The position numbers and the translations under genes are program-made. Shown in pieces: positions 26,849-35,276 of a stretch of 64,000 nt of DNA; positions within the stretch are counted from its first letter, which is position 1, and every line of letters starts with the position of its first letter. This DNA comes from Oceanispirochaeta sp963676905. GTDB taxonomy: Bacteria; Spirochaetota; Spirochaetia; DSM-2461. The stretch lies in the NCBI GenBank assembly GCA_963676905.2, contig CAXXVE010000001.1, forward strand, positions 1-64,000. Reading direction: 5' to 3'. The notes under the pieces were generated by a model that was given only the letters and a program-made list of their open reading frames with translations, had not been told where the DNA came from and ran no database searches.

Positions 26849-27714
26849 ACCACTTTCTCTCTTCGGAAATTCCAAACTATGAAAAAGAGAAGGCCCTCTT
26901 CCACATCATTCCCGCCCCCATGGAGATGAGCGTCAGCTATGGAAGGGGAACGGCAGACGGCCCCCGGGCCCTTCTTGAAGCTTCTGACCAGCTGGAGATA
27001 TGGGACGGACAGAGCATCCCCTGCGACGAGGGGATCTGTACATTCCCTGCGGTGAAAGCAGACGACGCCCCCGGTTTCATTAAAGCAATAAGAAACAGAG
27101 CGGCGGACTCTCTTGAAGCCGGAGGCATTCCCGTCCTGATCGGCGGGGAACACAGCGTGACCCTGGGCGCTGCGCAGGCGGTATTCGAAAAGTACGGAAA
27201 GGATGTGGGACTGATCCATATCGACGCCCACGCCGACCTGAGGGAGGATTATGAGGGAAACCCCTACAGCCACGCCTCGGTAATCCGCAAGGTCCATGAG
27301 CTGACCGGCTGGCCCACGGTGCAGATAGGCATCCGTGCATACTGCGAAGAGGAGCATGAATACCAGAGGGAGCAGGGAATCCGCTGTATCACAGGCGCCG
27401 AAGCGGCCCGGAAGTCTCTGGAGCACCTTGACCTGCCTGAGGACTTTCCAAAGAAGATCTACCTCAGTTTTGATGCCGACGGCCTGGACAGTTCCATCAT
27501 GCCCGCCACGGGAACCCCTGTGCCCGGAGGGCTGGGCTGGTATCAGTCCATGAATATTATCGAGTCTGTCTGCTCCCGTCGGAGCATAATCGGTTTTGAT
27601 TTTGTGGAGCTTGCCCCCGAACCCCACCTCAGGTTCTGCGACTTTACAGCCGCCCAGGCTGTGTACAACATCATGGGGATGATCCAGCGGAGCCGCAAAG
27701 CCCTCTCTTTCTGA
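26845..27714 (+). CDS. speB: Agmatinase
   Basis: This dimanganese ureohydrolase converts agmatine to putrescine and urea. Metal ligands appear in the standard motifs GGEHSVTLG, HIDAHADLR and SFDADGLDSSIMPATGTPVP. The 289-residue length fits the arginase/agmatinase family. The start overlaps the nspC stop (ATGA). Together with SpeA it supplies the putrescine used by the carboxyspermidine synthase, so arginase or formiminoglutamase activity is less likely. Confidence 0.92.
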   Translation: MNHFLSSEIPNYEKEKALFHIIPAPMEMSVSYGRGTADGPRALLEASDQLEIWDGQSIPCDEGICTFPAVKADDAPGFIKAIRNRAADSLEAGGIPVLIGGEHSVTLGAAQAVFEKYGKDVGLIHIDAHADLREDYEGNPYSHASVIRKVHELTGWPTVQIGIRAYCEEEHEYQREQGIRCITGAEAARKSLEHLDLPEDFPKKIYLSFDADGLDSSIMPATGTPVPGGLGWYQSMNIIESVCSRRSIIGFDFVELAPEPHLRFCDFTAAQAVYNIMGMIQRSRKALSF

Positions 27715-27765
27715 CTGGGCACCAGTGATTTCAGCAGTCATCAGAGAATCAGAGAAACGGAACTC

Positions 27766-27784
27766 AGAATAAGATTTTTATTCT
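27766..27784 (+). terminator. Hairpin after the polyamine operon
   Basis: AGAATAA and TTATTCT form a 7-base stem around GATTT, about 50 bases after the speB stop. A short dyad (TTCTCCGGGAGAA, 27781-27793) overlaps it. The stem is AT-rich, so its strength is uncertain. Confidence 0.35.
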
Positions 27785-27793
27785 CCGGGAGAA

Positions 27794-27821
27794 TTGATTT
27801 TCACGGCCATATACCTATTAT
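27794..27821 (+). promoter_or_regulatory. Promoter for the split-barrel fusion gene, predicted leaderless
   Basis: TTGATT (27794-27799), a 16-base spacer and TATTAT (27816-27821) are followed after 6 bases by the ATG at 27828. No ribosome site is present, so translation probably starts on a leaderless mRNA. Confidence 0.5.
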
Positions 27822-27827
27822 TAAATT

Positions 27828-28646
27828 ATGGTCGAAACAGAATCTCTACTGACAGCCCTTCCCCGCAGGGGCATAACAATCATAAGCGGGTACCGGAACG
27901 GACAGATAGACTCCTATGTGGCCCTCTATGATCTGGCCCCCGGCAACTCCCTTACAGTGACCTTTCCCAAGGAGCACCATTTTACCCCTGGACAGGCAGT
28001 GACCCTCCATCTGGACAACCGGACAGGAGTGGGAGAGTACGATGCGGAACTCAGGGTCTACAGGGTCTGCTACAAGGGCAGGGTCGGATCGGTTACAGGC
28101 AACCAGATTCTGATTACTCCCGAGGAGTTCCAGCTTGTATACTCTGACCGCTGCATTAATAAATTTGTTGATCCCTCCTATAAGTATGAGGAGTTTGACA
28201 GCTCTGCCAGCCTGCCGGAATCTGATATCAGGCTGTCGGATCTGAGCTGGAACAACAGAGAGTTTGAAAACAAGCTTGGAGTTCTTATAACCACCCTCCC
28301 GTCCAGGCCCCACAGCAGTCTGATGGCTTTTCTTTCAGGCCGCTGTGATGATGTTTTTCTTATATCCATGAAGAACACCTTCAAGGCGCAGGCCCTGCGG
28401 TACAACAACTCCTGCTGTTTTGCCATGGACCACCGGGCGGACTTCGTTTTTGAAAAGGCCTACGACTGGAACTACACCATTGTCAGGGCAAAAGCCTTCA
28501 AAATATCGCCTGACAACCCGGCCTATGAAGAGATCCAGTACGAATTTGTCAACAAGAACCCCTGGGAAACCTCCTTTTTCACAAGCCCCGAAATTGAGAT
28601 GTACCACCTGAAACCGGAAGAGATTCTTCTTTCAGACAACCAGTAA
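27828..28646 (+). CDS. Two-domain protein: PilZ/YcgR-N-like barrel plus flavin split barrel
   Basis: No single family is recognised. The N-terminal ~110 residues form a beta-rich domain (PGQAVTLHLDNRTGVGEYDA, then LRVYRVCYKG) that resembles the YcgR-N/PilZ-associated barrel. The RxxxR and D/NxSxxG c-di-GMP motifs of a true PilZ are not evident. The C-terminal half (about 145-265) looks like a PNPOx-type FMN barrel: LGVLITTLPSRPHSSLMAFL, FLISMKNTFKAQALRYNNSC and a late WETSFFTSPEIEMYHL. The HD-GYP-like gene follows after 12 bases, so a role near c-di-GMP signalling is inferred. The domain calls come from pattern only. Confidence 0.55.
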   Translation: MVETESLLTALPRRGITIISGYRNGQIDSYVALYDLAPGNSLTVTFPKEHHFTPGQAVTLHLDNRTGVGEYDAELRVYRVCYKGRVGSVTGNQILITPEEFQLVYSDRCINKFVDPSYKYEEFDSSASLPESDIRLSDLSWNNREFENKLGVLITTLPSRPHSSLMAFLSGRCDDVFLISMKNTFKAQALRYNNSCCFAMDHRADFVFEKAYDWNYTIVRAKAFKISPDNPAYEEIQYEFVNKNPWETSFFTSPEIEMYHLKPEEILLSDNQ

Positions 28647-28658
28647 AAGGACACCTTT

Positions 28659-29870
28659 ATGCAGATATCACTGAAAGACTACTTTCTCTCACTCTCAAGC
28701 CTTCTTGATTTTCTGGAGGTAGAGATACATAACCAGCCGACCAACCACTGTAAAAGGGTTGCCCTGATGGCTCTGAGAATTGGAAAACTCAAGGGGCTGG
28801 ATGAAGAGGAACTGACGAAACTGGGAGCCCTTGCGCTGCTCCATGATCTGGGCGCTTCACAGGCGGCGCTGATTCAGAAACTTGAAAAACAGGCCCACCC
28901 TGATATTGAGGTCTTTCCCGACCACTGCCGGGCGGGTGCGGACCTTGTAAAGAGAATGCCCTTTCTAAGTGATCATTCCGACATCATCCTCTACCACCAC
29001 GAACGCTATGACGGAAAGGGATTCTATAAGAAGAATGATGGCATACCCCTCCTGTCACAGATCATTACAATCTCCGACAGGGTTGATATGGAGATCTGGA
29101 ACAAGAGAAAAAACAGGGATGAAACCCTGAGCTTCATAGACAGGGAAAGGGGCCGTTCCTTCTCTCCTGAAATTACAGATGCCGCCCTCAGTGTAATGGA
29201 GGCAGGCGGTTTTGAGGGGGAGATGTGCAACACATCCATCGGTTCCATGATAAGAGAGGAGTTTCACGGCAGAACCCTGGAGATGAGTGAGGAGGATGTC
29301 ACACGGATGACCTCCGCCTTCTCCACCATTGTTGATGCCAAATCCCGGTTTACTAAAAACCACTCTTCCGGTCTGACACAGAAGACAGGGCGGATGTGCC
29401 GGTTCTATGGATTTGACAGCACCAAAACCCACAGAATGAAGATCGCCGCCAACCTTCATGATATTGGAAAGCTCTCGGTACCCAACAGAATACTCGACAA
29501 GGATGGAAAACTGACGAAAGAAGAGTTTGATGTGATCCGGCTCCACACCTACTATACCAGGCAGGCCCTGGAACAGATTGAAGGCTGGGAGGACATCACG
29601 GACTGGGCATCGGACCACCATGAGAAGCTGAATGGAAAGGGTTACCCCATCGGAAAGAGCGCCGCAGACCTTCCCCATGAGTCAAGGCTGATGGGATGCC
29701 TTGATATATACCAGGCCCTGATAGAGCCCCGTCCCTACAAGCCGGGATTCTCCAACAAGAAGTCTTTCAGCATTCTGGATGAGTGCGTTGCACTGGGTCA
29801 GATTGACGGGGATATCATTGAGGATGTAAAGAAGGTCTTTGCGAACGGTCCGTCGGGAAGCAGAGAGTAA
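28659..29870 (+). CDS. Tandem HD-domain (HD-GYP-like) phosphodiesterase
   Basis: The 403-residue protein has two HD modules. The first (about 25-170) has NHCKRVALMALRIG, LLHDLGA and HHERYDGKGF. The second (about 225-375) has THRMKIAANLHDIGKLSVPN, ADHH-type DWASDHHEKLNGKGYP and SRLMGCLDIYQAL. HD-GYP proteins hydrolyse c-di-GMP to GMP. The second module keeps HDIGK and a GYP-like loop (NGKGYP), and is the better candidate for catalysis. The first lacks the lysine after HDxG. An AAAGGA ribosome site precedes the ATG. It is cotranscribed with the split-barrel protein. Confidence 0.85.
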   Translation: MQISLKDYFLSLSSLLDFLEVEIHNQPTNHCKRVALMALRIGKLKGLDEEELTKLGALALLHDLGASQAALIQKLEKQAHPDIEVFPDHCRAGADLVKRMPFLSDHSDIILYHHERYDGKGFYKKNDGIPLLSQIITISDRVDMEIWNKRKNRDETLSFIDRERGRSFSPEITDAALSVMEAGGFEGEMCNTSIGSMIREEFHGRTLEMSEEDVTRMTSAFSTIVDAKSRFTKNHSSGLTQKTGRMCRFYGFDSTKTHRMKIAANLHDIGKLSVPNRILDKDGKLTKEEFDVIRLHTYYTRQALEQIEGWEDITDWASDHHEKLNGKGYPIGKSAADLPHESRLMGCLDIYQALIEPRPYKPGFSNKKSFSILDECVALGQIDGDIIEDVKKVFANGPSGSRE

Positions 29871-29876
29871 GATATA

Positions 29877-29903
29877 CCCCGGTACCGGAACTCTGCACCG
29901 GGG
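29877..29903. terminator. Bidirectional hairpin between the HD gene and rbsD
   Basis: CCCCGGT and ACCGGGG form a perfect 7-base stem with a 13-base loop between convergent genes. No T tract is present. Confidence 0.5.
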
Positions 29904-29914
29904 CGGATTTACTG

Positions 29915-30388
29915 CTACTCAGTCTCGAACTGATCTATGATCTCTTTGTATGAGGCAGGAGTTTTCACTCCGTTCTTGTCAAACCAGAGAGGAGCATTCA
30001 GCCCTGAATAGAGAAGAATATTTCCCCAGGGTTCGAATGAACCTGTTCTGATTACATACTTTGCCCTCGGCAGATGTTCGCTCAGTATTTTTTCATGAGA
30101 TTCTAGGGTGACAGAGCTGTTTTTTACAACCGAACTGATCTTGGAGTAGAGAAGCGGATTATTTTCCTTCTGCTCGGCGGCAACGACCACCCTCTCATAG
30201 AGAAACTCTTCAGTAATCAGCTGGAAGACCCTCACAATTTCAGGATAATCCTTCTCAATTGCCAGATCGATGACTGTTGCCGTTTCGGGAACGGGAAGCC
30301 CCGCATCGCTGACAACAAGGAGGTCACCATGTCTCAGGTTTCCAAGAGCGTTGACGACCCCTGAGTTCAGTATTCCGGTTTTCTTCAT
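29915..30388 (-). CDS. rbsD: RbsD/FucU-family sugar mutarotase
   Basis: The protein speeds interconversion of ring forms of an imported sugar (beta-pyranose to furanose for ribose). The catalytic histidine lies in NLRHGDLLVVSDAGLPVP at about residue 20. The C-terminal RTGSFEPWGNILLYSGL segment carries the family's conserved aromatic residues. At 157 residues it is longer than E. coli RbsD (139). It is the last gene of the uroD-type/ABC operon and overlaps rbsA by 4 bases. No ribokinase is in the operon, so the natural sugar need not be ribose. Confidence 0.85.
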   Translation of the reverse strand: MKKTGILNSGVVNALGNLRHGDLLVVSDAGLPVPETATVIDLAIEKDYPEIVRVFQLITEEFLYERVVVAAEQKENNPLLYSKISSVVKNSSVTLESHEKILSEHLPRAKYVIRTGSFEPWGNILLYSGLNAPLWFDKNGVKTPASYKEIIDQFETE

Positions 30389-31896
30389 TTCTCCGCTCCT
30401 TTTCTGGGTATGGCCAGTTCCATGATGCTCTCCTGGGTTGCATCCCCTTTACAGAGGATACCGTTGACCCGTCCTTCGGACATAACCATGATCCTGTCAG
30501 ACATAGTCAGGATTTCCGGAAGCTCCGAGGAAATCAGAAGGATTCCGATCCCCTCCTTTGCAAGTGAGTCCATAAGTTCATAGATCTCCGCCTTGGCTCC
30601 AACGTCGATGCCGTGGGTGGGTTCATCAAGAATCAGAATCCGGGGATTGTTGGCCAGCCAGCGGGCCAGGATTGCCTTCTGCTGATTTCCGCCGCTTAGA
30701 AACTTGATCTTCTGCTCCGGGCCGGGGGTTTTGATCCTGAGCTTTCCGATGTACTCATCCACCAGGCCTTTCTCTCTCTTCTGATCGATCATCAGGCCTC
30801 TGCCCCCGGCCAGACTGGCAATGGAGATATTCTCCCTCACTGTCATGTCCTTGAAGATCCCCTGAATTTTACGGCCTTCGGGAATCAGACCGATCCCCAG
30901 CCTGACAGCCTCCCCTACATTGCGGATAACGACAGGTTCACCGTCAATGAGGATCTCCCCTTCGGGATGTTCATCCACACCGAAAATGGCCTGTACAAGT
31001 TCCGAACGTCCGGCCCCCACAAGCCCTGTCAGCCCGAGAATTTCACCGGAGTGAAGGGTGAAATTGATATCCCGGAAAACGCCGTCAAGGCTCAGGTTGC
31101 GGACTTCCATTACAGGGTCATCATCATTGCAGTAGGCCTCATTGGGCCTGTGAAACTGCTTGTCCATACTTCGTCCGACCATAAGGGAGACGATCTCCTT
31201 TTCATCGGTTTCAGATGTAATCAGGGTATCGATATACCTGCCGTCCCGCATGATGGTGACACGGTCGGATATATTGAAAACCTCATCCATCCTGTGTGAG
31301 ATAAAAATTGTGGATACGCCCTTTTTCTTGAGTCCGTTGATGATCTGAAAGAGATAGACAGTTTCGTTGCTTGTAAGAGAGCTTGTGGGCTCGTCCATGA
31401 TAAGAATGTCCGAATTCAGGGAAACCGCCTTGGCTATCTCGATCAGCTGCTGCTGTGAAATGCTGAGTTCCCTCACCTCGGTCCGGGGATCAAGATCGAG
31501 AACCCCGAGCTCATTCATCAGCTCTGCACTTTCACGGATCATCAGTTCTCTGTCTGTGAGTCCGAAACGGTTCTTCTTCAACCTGCCCACAAAGATGTTT
31601 TCATAAATGCTGAGGGACGGGGAGAGAGACAGCTCCTGATGGATCATGGCGATCCCCGCATCCTGGGCATCCCGGGGTTCCCTGAAAACGATGTCCTTTC
31701 CCTTGAAAATGATATGCCCCTCATTGGGAATATAACTTCCTGAAAGGACATTCATAAGAGTGGATTTTCCGGCTCCGTTCTCTCCTACGATGGCATGCAC
31801 CTCTCCGGCATTGACTGTAATATTCACACTGTCCAGGGCCAGGACTCCGGGAAACTCTTTTTTAATATTTTTCAGCTGAAGAATTTCTTCACTCAT
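30385..31896 (-). CDS. rbsA: Ribose-type sugar ABC importer, double ATPase subunit
   Basis: The 503-residue protein has two fused nucleotide-binding domains, as in RbsA/MglA/XylG. Domain 1 (about 1-235) has Walker A GENGAGKST, the signature region LSISQQQLIEIAKAV and Walker B LIMDEPTSSLT. Domain 2 (about 255-500) has a degenerate P-loop, GLVGAGRSE, with signature LSGGNQQKAILARWL and LILDEPTHGIDVGAK. It powers the permease encoded two genes upstream. Ribose specificity is not shown; galactose or other pentose importers share this layout. Confidence 0.92.
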   Translation of the reverse strand: MSEEILQLKNIKKEFPGVLALDSVNITVNAGEVHAIVGENGAGKSTLMNVLSGSYIPNEGHIIFKGKDIVFREPRDAQDAGIAMIHQELSLSPSLSIYENIFVGRLKKNRFGLTDRELMIRESAELMNELGVLDLDPRTEVRELSISQQQLIEIAKAVSLNSDILIMDEPTSSLTSNETVYLFQIINGLKKKGVSTIFISHRMDEVFNISDRVTIMRDGRYIDTLITSETDEKEIVSLMVGRSMDKQFHRPNEAYCNDDDPVMEVRNLSLDGVFRDINFTLHSGEILGLTGLVGAGRSELVQAIFGVDEHPEGEILIDGEPVVIRNVGEAVRLGIGLIPEGRKIQGIFKDMTVRENISIASLAGGRGLMIDQKREKGLVDEYIGKLRIKTPGPEQKIKFLSGGNQQKAILARWLANNPRILILDEPTHGIDVGAKAEIYELMDSLAKEGIGILLISSELPEILTMSDRIMVMSEGRVNGILCKGDATQESIMELAIPRKGAEK

Positions 31897-31918
31897 TGAC
31901 TGCTCCGCACTTTGCTTC

Positions 31919-31953
31919 CGGGCTGCACCTCGGCGGTACAGCCCGTTTTTTTT
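31919..31953 (+). terminator. Strong hairpin with T8 on the plus strand, inside the rbs-type operon
   Basis: CGGGCTG and CAGCCCG form a 7-base stem (31919-31945) with a 13-base loop, followed on the plus strand by eight T. The operon is transcribed from the minus strand, where the T run becomes an A run, so the full terminator points against it. On the sense mRNA the hairpin lies between the binding-protein and ATPase genes and could protect the upstream message. Confidence 0.55.
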
Positions 31954-32956
31954 ATTCGGGATAAATTGTATTTACATTTTCAGGTGTCAGCATTGTGGGT
32001 GTCACCTTGATGTTCTTTTCGGGTGTCACACCGCCGACAAGATAGTTGAACAGATACACAGGGGTATCAAATCCGACACCGAAGGGGTCCTGGTCGATTG
32101 CTCCGATGACCTCACCGCTGCGGACATAGGATATATTTTCAGGAATATGATCGTAGCATACGACTCCGACCTGTCCTGTCAGTCCCAGATCCTGGATTGC
32201 CTTGGCCGCTCCGAAGGGTCCTCCCGCAGTCACATAGATAACTTTGATATCGGGATTGGATGTGATCATGTCCTGGGTCAGAGCATAGGCTTCCTCCGCC
32301 TTGTCTCTGTTTTCATAGGTTCCCACAACTTCGATTCCTGAAACACTCTTCAGGTAATCAAGAGCACCGTTCATTCTCTGTTCGTGCTGGGTGGCCCCGA
32401 AGAATCCTGTAATAACACCGACCTTGCCGCTGCCGCCGGTATACTTCTCAATAAGCGCACCGCACTGCTGACCGGCGCTGTAGGCATCCTGTCCGATGAA
32501 GAAGAGCTCATCACTGGCAATAGAACCTTCTGCGATAAAAGAGGCTACGGGAATGCCAAGATCAACAGCATTGTTGATGGCTATCTCTGTTCCGTCAAAA
32601 ATAGGAACAACGGCTATGGCATCATACTCCTTGGCAACGGCCACTTCCATGGATGAGATAACCCTGTCAGCCGTAAGGTCATCACCCATTACGATGTAAT
32701 CAACCTTGGCGTTGAAGCTTTTCAGATACTCTCCTGCCGCCTTGGCTCCATCCCTGATGGGGAACCAGAAGGGGTTGTTCTGGAAAGACAGGAAGGCGAT
32801 TCTGATCTCCTCATCAGCAGGGCCTACAGCCTCGACATGACCACCAGCCGGAACTACAGCGGATTCGCTTGAAACAGTCTCCTGAGCACCATTGGCAAAG
32901 AGACCGGCTGCTGTAATCAGCATCATCAACATAAAAGACACAGATTTCTTTAACAT
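31952..32956 (-). CDS. Periplasmic sugar-binding protein (RbsB-like)
   Basis: This type-1 periplasmic binding protein is 334 residues long. The N-terminal signal peptide (about residues 1-22, SVSFMLMMLITAAGLFANGA) is followed by the fold's first strand, EIRIAFLSFQNNPFWFPIRDGAK. GKVGVITGFFGATQHEQRMN and the VGVVCYDHIPENISYVRSGE hinge are seen later. It delivers the sugar to the RbsC-type permease whose gene is just upstream. The gene order (permease, binding protein, ATPase) differs from E. coli rbsDACB. The ligand cannot be read from the sequence. Confidence 0.88.
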   Translation of the reverse strand: MLKKSVSFMLMMLITAAGLFANGAQETVSSESAVVPAGGHVEAVGPADEEIRIAFLSFQNNPFWFPIRDGAKAAGEYLKSFNAKVDYIVMGDDLTADRVISSMEVAVAKEYDAIAVVPIFDGTEIAINNAVDLGIPVASFIAEGSIASDELFFIGQDAYSAGQQCGALIEKYTGGSGKVGVITGFFGATQHEQRMNGALDYLKSVSGIEVVGTYENRDKAEEAYALTQDMITSNPDIKVIYVTAGGPFGAAKAIQDLGLTGQVGVVCYDHIPENISYVRSGEVIGAIDQDPFGVGFDTPVYLFNYLVGGVTPEKNIKVTPTMLTPENVNTIYPE

Positions 32957-32984
32957 AAGATTTCCTCCATTTATTCAAACCCGT

Positions 32985-33947
32985 CTACCGGGCTGATTTC
33001 ATTGTTTTAATGCTGTCTATGGCTACAGCTCCGATGATGACAACTCCGATGGTAACGATCTGCAGATAGGCGGAAATCCCCAGGAGTACAAAGGCATTCC
33101 GCAGAACTCCCATAAGTGCCGCACCGATAAGCACTCCCTGGATTGTGCCTTCCCCACCGCTCAAACTGGTACCTCCCAGAATAACGGCGGCGATGACATC
33201 CATCTCATACCCCTTGCCTGAGTTTGGATCGGCTGAATTGAGGGTTCCGGCTACAATAATTCCCGCCAGGGCACAGAGGGCTCCTGTGATGGCATATACC
33301 ATGACCTTCACCTTATGGACCCGAACGCCTGAAAGTTCGGCGGCCCGGTCGTTGTTTCCAACGGCATACACATTTCTGCCGGGAAGTGTTCTGGATGCAA
33401 AGATCACACCAAGTACGGCGATCAGGGCCATGATGATGACGGAGAAGGGAATGGGTCCCAGATATCCGCCTCCAAGGAAGTTGATGGAGCTGTCAATATG
33501 AATCGGCATGCCCCCGGTAACCAGAAGAGAGAGTCCCCTGGCTATATTCATCATTCCGATGGTGACTATAAAGGGAGTGATATTCATCTTGGTTACAAGA
33601 AGACCATTCAGTGATCCCATAAGAATACCGCAGCCTATAATCAGGGCAAAAACAACAACCGGCGGCAGATTCCAGGCCGACAGTACCGCTGTCAGAACTC
33701 CCATAAGCCCCAGCATGGAACCGACAGAGAGATCGATGCCTCCGGTTATGATAATCAGAGCCTCTCCCACAGCCATAATGGCTATGGCCGAGATCTGTCT
33801 GAGGACACTGAATATATTCCTCTGCTTGAGAAAATAGGGACTGATGACAGAGAGCAGAATGCAGAGTACAACAAGAGCTATAAAGACAGAGGCTTCCCTC
33901 CGGGCCAGCAGTTTTTTTACCAGCGATGGTTTCTCTTCCATGTTCAA
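32985..33947 (-). CDS. rbsC: Sugar ABC transporter permease (RbsC-like)
   Basis: This inner-membrane permease of the BPD_transp_2 family is 320 residues long with about eight to ten hydrophobic helices. The signature ALIIITGGIDLSVGSMLG is at about residues 62-79, and the ATPase-facing AVILGGTSLSGGEGTIQGVL is at about 240-260. The start overlaps the stop of the UroD-type gene (GTTGAACATGG region, 4 bases), so it is coupled to that gene. It works with the double ATPase and the binding protein downstream. Confidence 0.9.
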   Translation of the reverse strand: MNMEEKPSLVKKLLARREASVFIALVVLCILLSVISPYFLKQRNIFSVLRQISAIAIMAVGEALIIITGGIDLSVGSMLGLMGVLTAVLSAWNLPPVVVFALIIGCGILMGSLNGLLVTKMNITPFIVTIGMMNIARGLSLLVTGGMPIHIDSSINFLGGGYLGPIPFSVIIMALIAVLGVIFASRTLPGRNVYAVGNNDRAAELSGVRVHKVKVMVYAITGALCALAGIIVAGTLNSADPNSGKGYEMDVIAAVILGGTSLSGGEGTIQGVLIGAALMGVLRNAFVLLGISAYLQIVTIGVVIIGAVAIDSIKTMKSAR

Positions 33948-35203
33948 CCTCTTCCTTTGTTAAATTCTTTGACCGTTTCGATCATCGCTACGATATTTTT
34001 TACAGGGCTTTCCGCCTGAATATTGTGTATTCCGTTGAATATATAGCCTCCGCCGGGAGCCAGCAGCTCAAGCCTCTGGCGGACTTCATCCCGGACTTCC
34101 TTTTCCGAACCGAAGGGAAGGGTCTGCTGAGTATTGATACCGCCTCCCCAGAAGGCGATCCTCCCTCCGAATTTCTTCTTGATGTGAACGGGGTCCATAC
34201 CGGCTGCGGAAAACTGAAGGGGATTGAGTATATCGAAGCCTGCCTTGATCATGCTGTCGATAAAGGGCTCGATGCCGCCGCAGGAGTGCTTGAAGGTCTT
34301 CCACTCAGTATTCTGATGAATCCAGTCATTCACCCGCTTGTAATAGGGAAGATAGAGCTCATCAAAGGTCTCGGGGGCGCAGAAGGGTCCATTCTGTGTG
34401 CCGAAGTCAGTACCGCAGATATAGGCCGCTCCGATGGCATTGCCCACAACTCCGTAAATTTTCCTGAGATTCTGAATAGCGATTTCACACTGGGCCTCGA
34501 AGACCTGATGGACATAGTCCTGCCGGATGGACGTTGAGATATACCACTCGGTCACGTCCCGTATCCCCTTGGGATTTTTCAGTCCCGGTGCCGGAACACA
34601 GGCGATGTCGCCGAATGCGGTCCCTCCCAGGTTGGCGACGATAAAGCGCCCCGAATCCTTCAGTTCCAGAACCCGTGCAGCATAGCTTTCAAGGACATCA
34701 TCTCCCACAGGGCCGAACTCATCAAGGTTGTCCCGGGGATCAAGATTGTCATCATCAATCTCGGGCTGCCTTACGATGGAATCGAAGAAGTATCCCCCCG
34801 ACGGCATCACTGCACTGGGAGCCGCTGAGAGGTCCCCCTCGGGATACATCAGAGTATCCCCTTTTCCGTCAACGGTTACGTTGAAGTTTCCTGCAACAAG
34901 AACTGTCTGACCCCAGGGAGCCTTCCACTCTTTCCAGTTCTCGTTCTTAAACCCGTAAAAGGTATAGGGGCTCCAGAGGATATCCGTATCGATATCCATT
35001 GCCTCTTTGAGATCATCCTCGATATATCCAAGCATCTGGTAGGGTTCGTGGATCAGTACCGGTCTCTTCTCCAGACCGTAATACTCCCGCAGCCCCTCTA
35101 CAATGGTGCAGTGGATTCCTGTTGTCGGAAATCCTCCGAAATCCACAGGGACAGGGCCGTCCTGAAAATTGAGAGCCCGGGATATTCTCTCTTTGCCGTT
35201 CAT
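33944..35203 (-). CDS. UroD/MtaA-family protein, first gene of the sugar-import operon
   Basis: The 419-residue protein belongs to the uroporphyrinogen decarboxylase superfamily but sits in a sugar operon with no haem genes. C-terminally it has TFKHSCGGIEPFIDSMI and a late NGIHNIQAESPVKN. H306 and C308 match the HxC zinc motif of MtaA/CmuA-type methyltransferases. The distal cysteine of those enzymes seems replaced by H393. A metal-dependent methyl- or sugar-processing enzyme is more likely than a haem decarboxylase. The reaction is unknown. A GGAG ribosome site precedes ATG 35203. Confidence 0.75.
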   Translation of the reverse strand: MNGKERISRALNFQDGPVPVDFGGFPTTGIHCTIVEGLREYYGLEKRPVLIHEPYQMLGYIEDDLKEAMDIDTDILWSPYTFYGFKNENWKEWKAPWGQTVLVAGNFNVTVDGKGDTLMYPEGDLSAAPSAVMPSGGYFFDSIVRQPEIDDDNLDPRDNLDEFGPVGDDVLESYAARVLELKDSGRFIVANLGGTAFGDIACVPAPGLKNPKGIRDVTEWYISTSIRQDYVHQVFEAQCEIAIQNLRKIYGVVGNAIGAAYICGTDFGTQNGPFCAPETFDELYLPYYKRVNDWIHQNTEWKTFKHSCGGIEPFIDSMIKAGFDILNPLQFSAAGMDPVHIKKKFGGRIAFWGGGINTQQTLPFGSEKEVRDEVRQRLELLAPGGGYIFNGIHNIQAESPVKNIVAMIETVKEFNKGRG

Positions 35204-35237
35204 CTATATACTCCGTTAAGCTGTTAGATCGATTTTT

Positions 35238-35254
35238 GTACCGTATTTTGGTAC
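35238..35254. promoter_or_regulatory. Candidate LacI-type operator downstream of the uroD-rbs promoter
   Basis: GTACC (35238-35242) and GGTAC (35250-35254) form a dyad with a 7-base centre. It lies about 15-30 bases downstream of the predicted minus-strand start site, a classic repressor position. It also lies upstream of the divergent LacI-type gene. Confidence 0.45.
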
Positions 35255-35276
35255 GTTCCAATTTACGATATAATTA

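Noticed and set aside
33944..35203. Haem-pathway uroporphyrinogen decarboxylase (HemE)
   Set aside because: It sits in a sugar operon, is about 60 residues longer than typical HemE and carries an HxC zinc-type motif instead.
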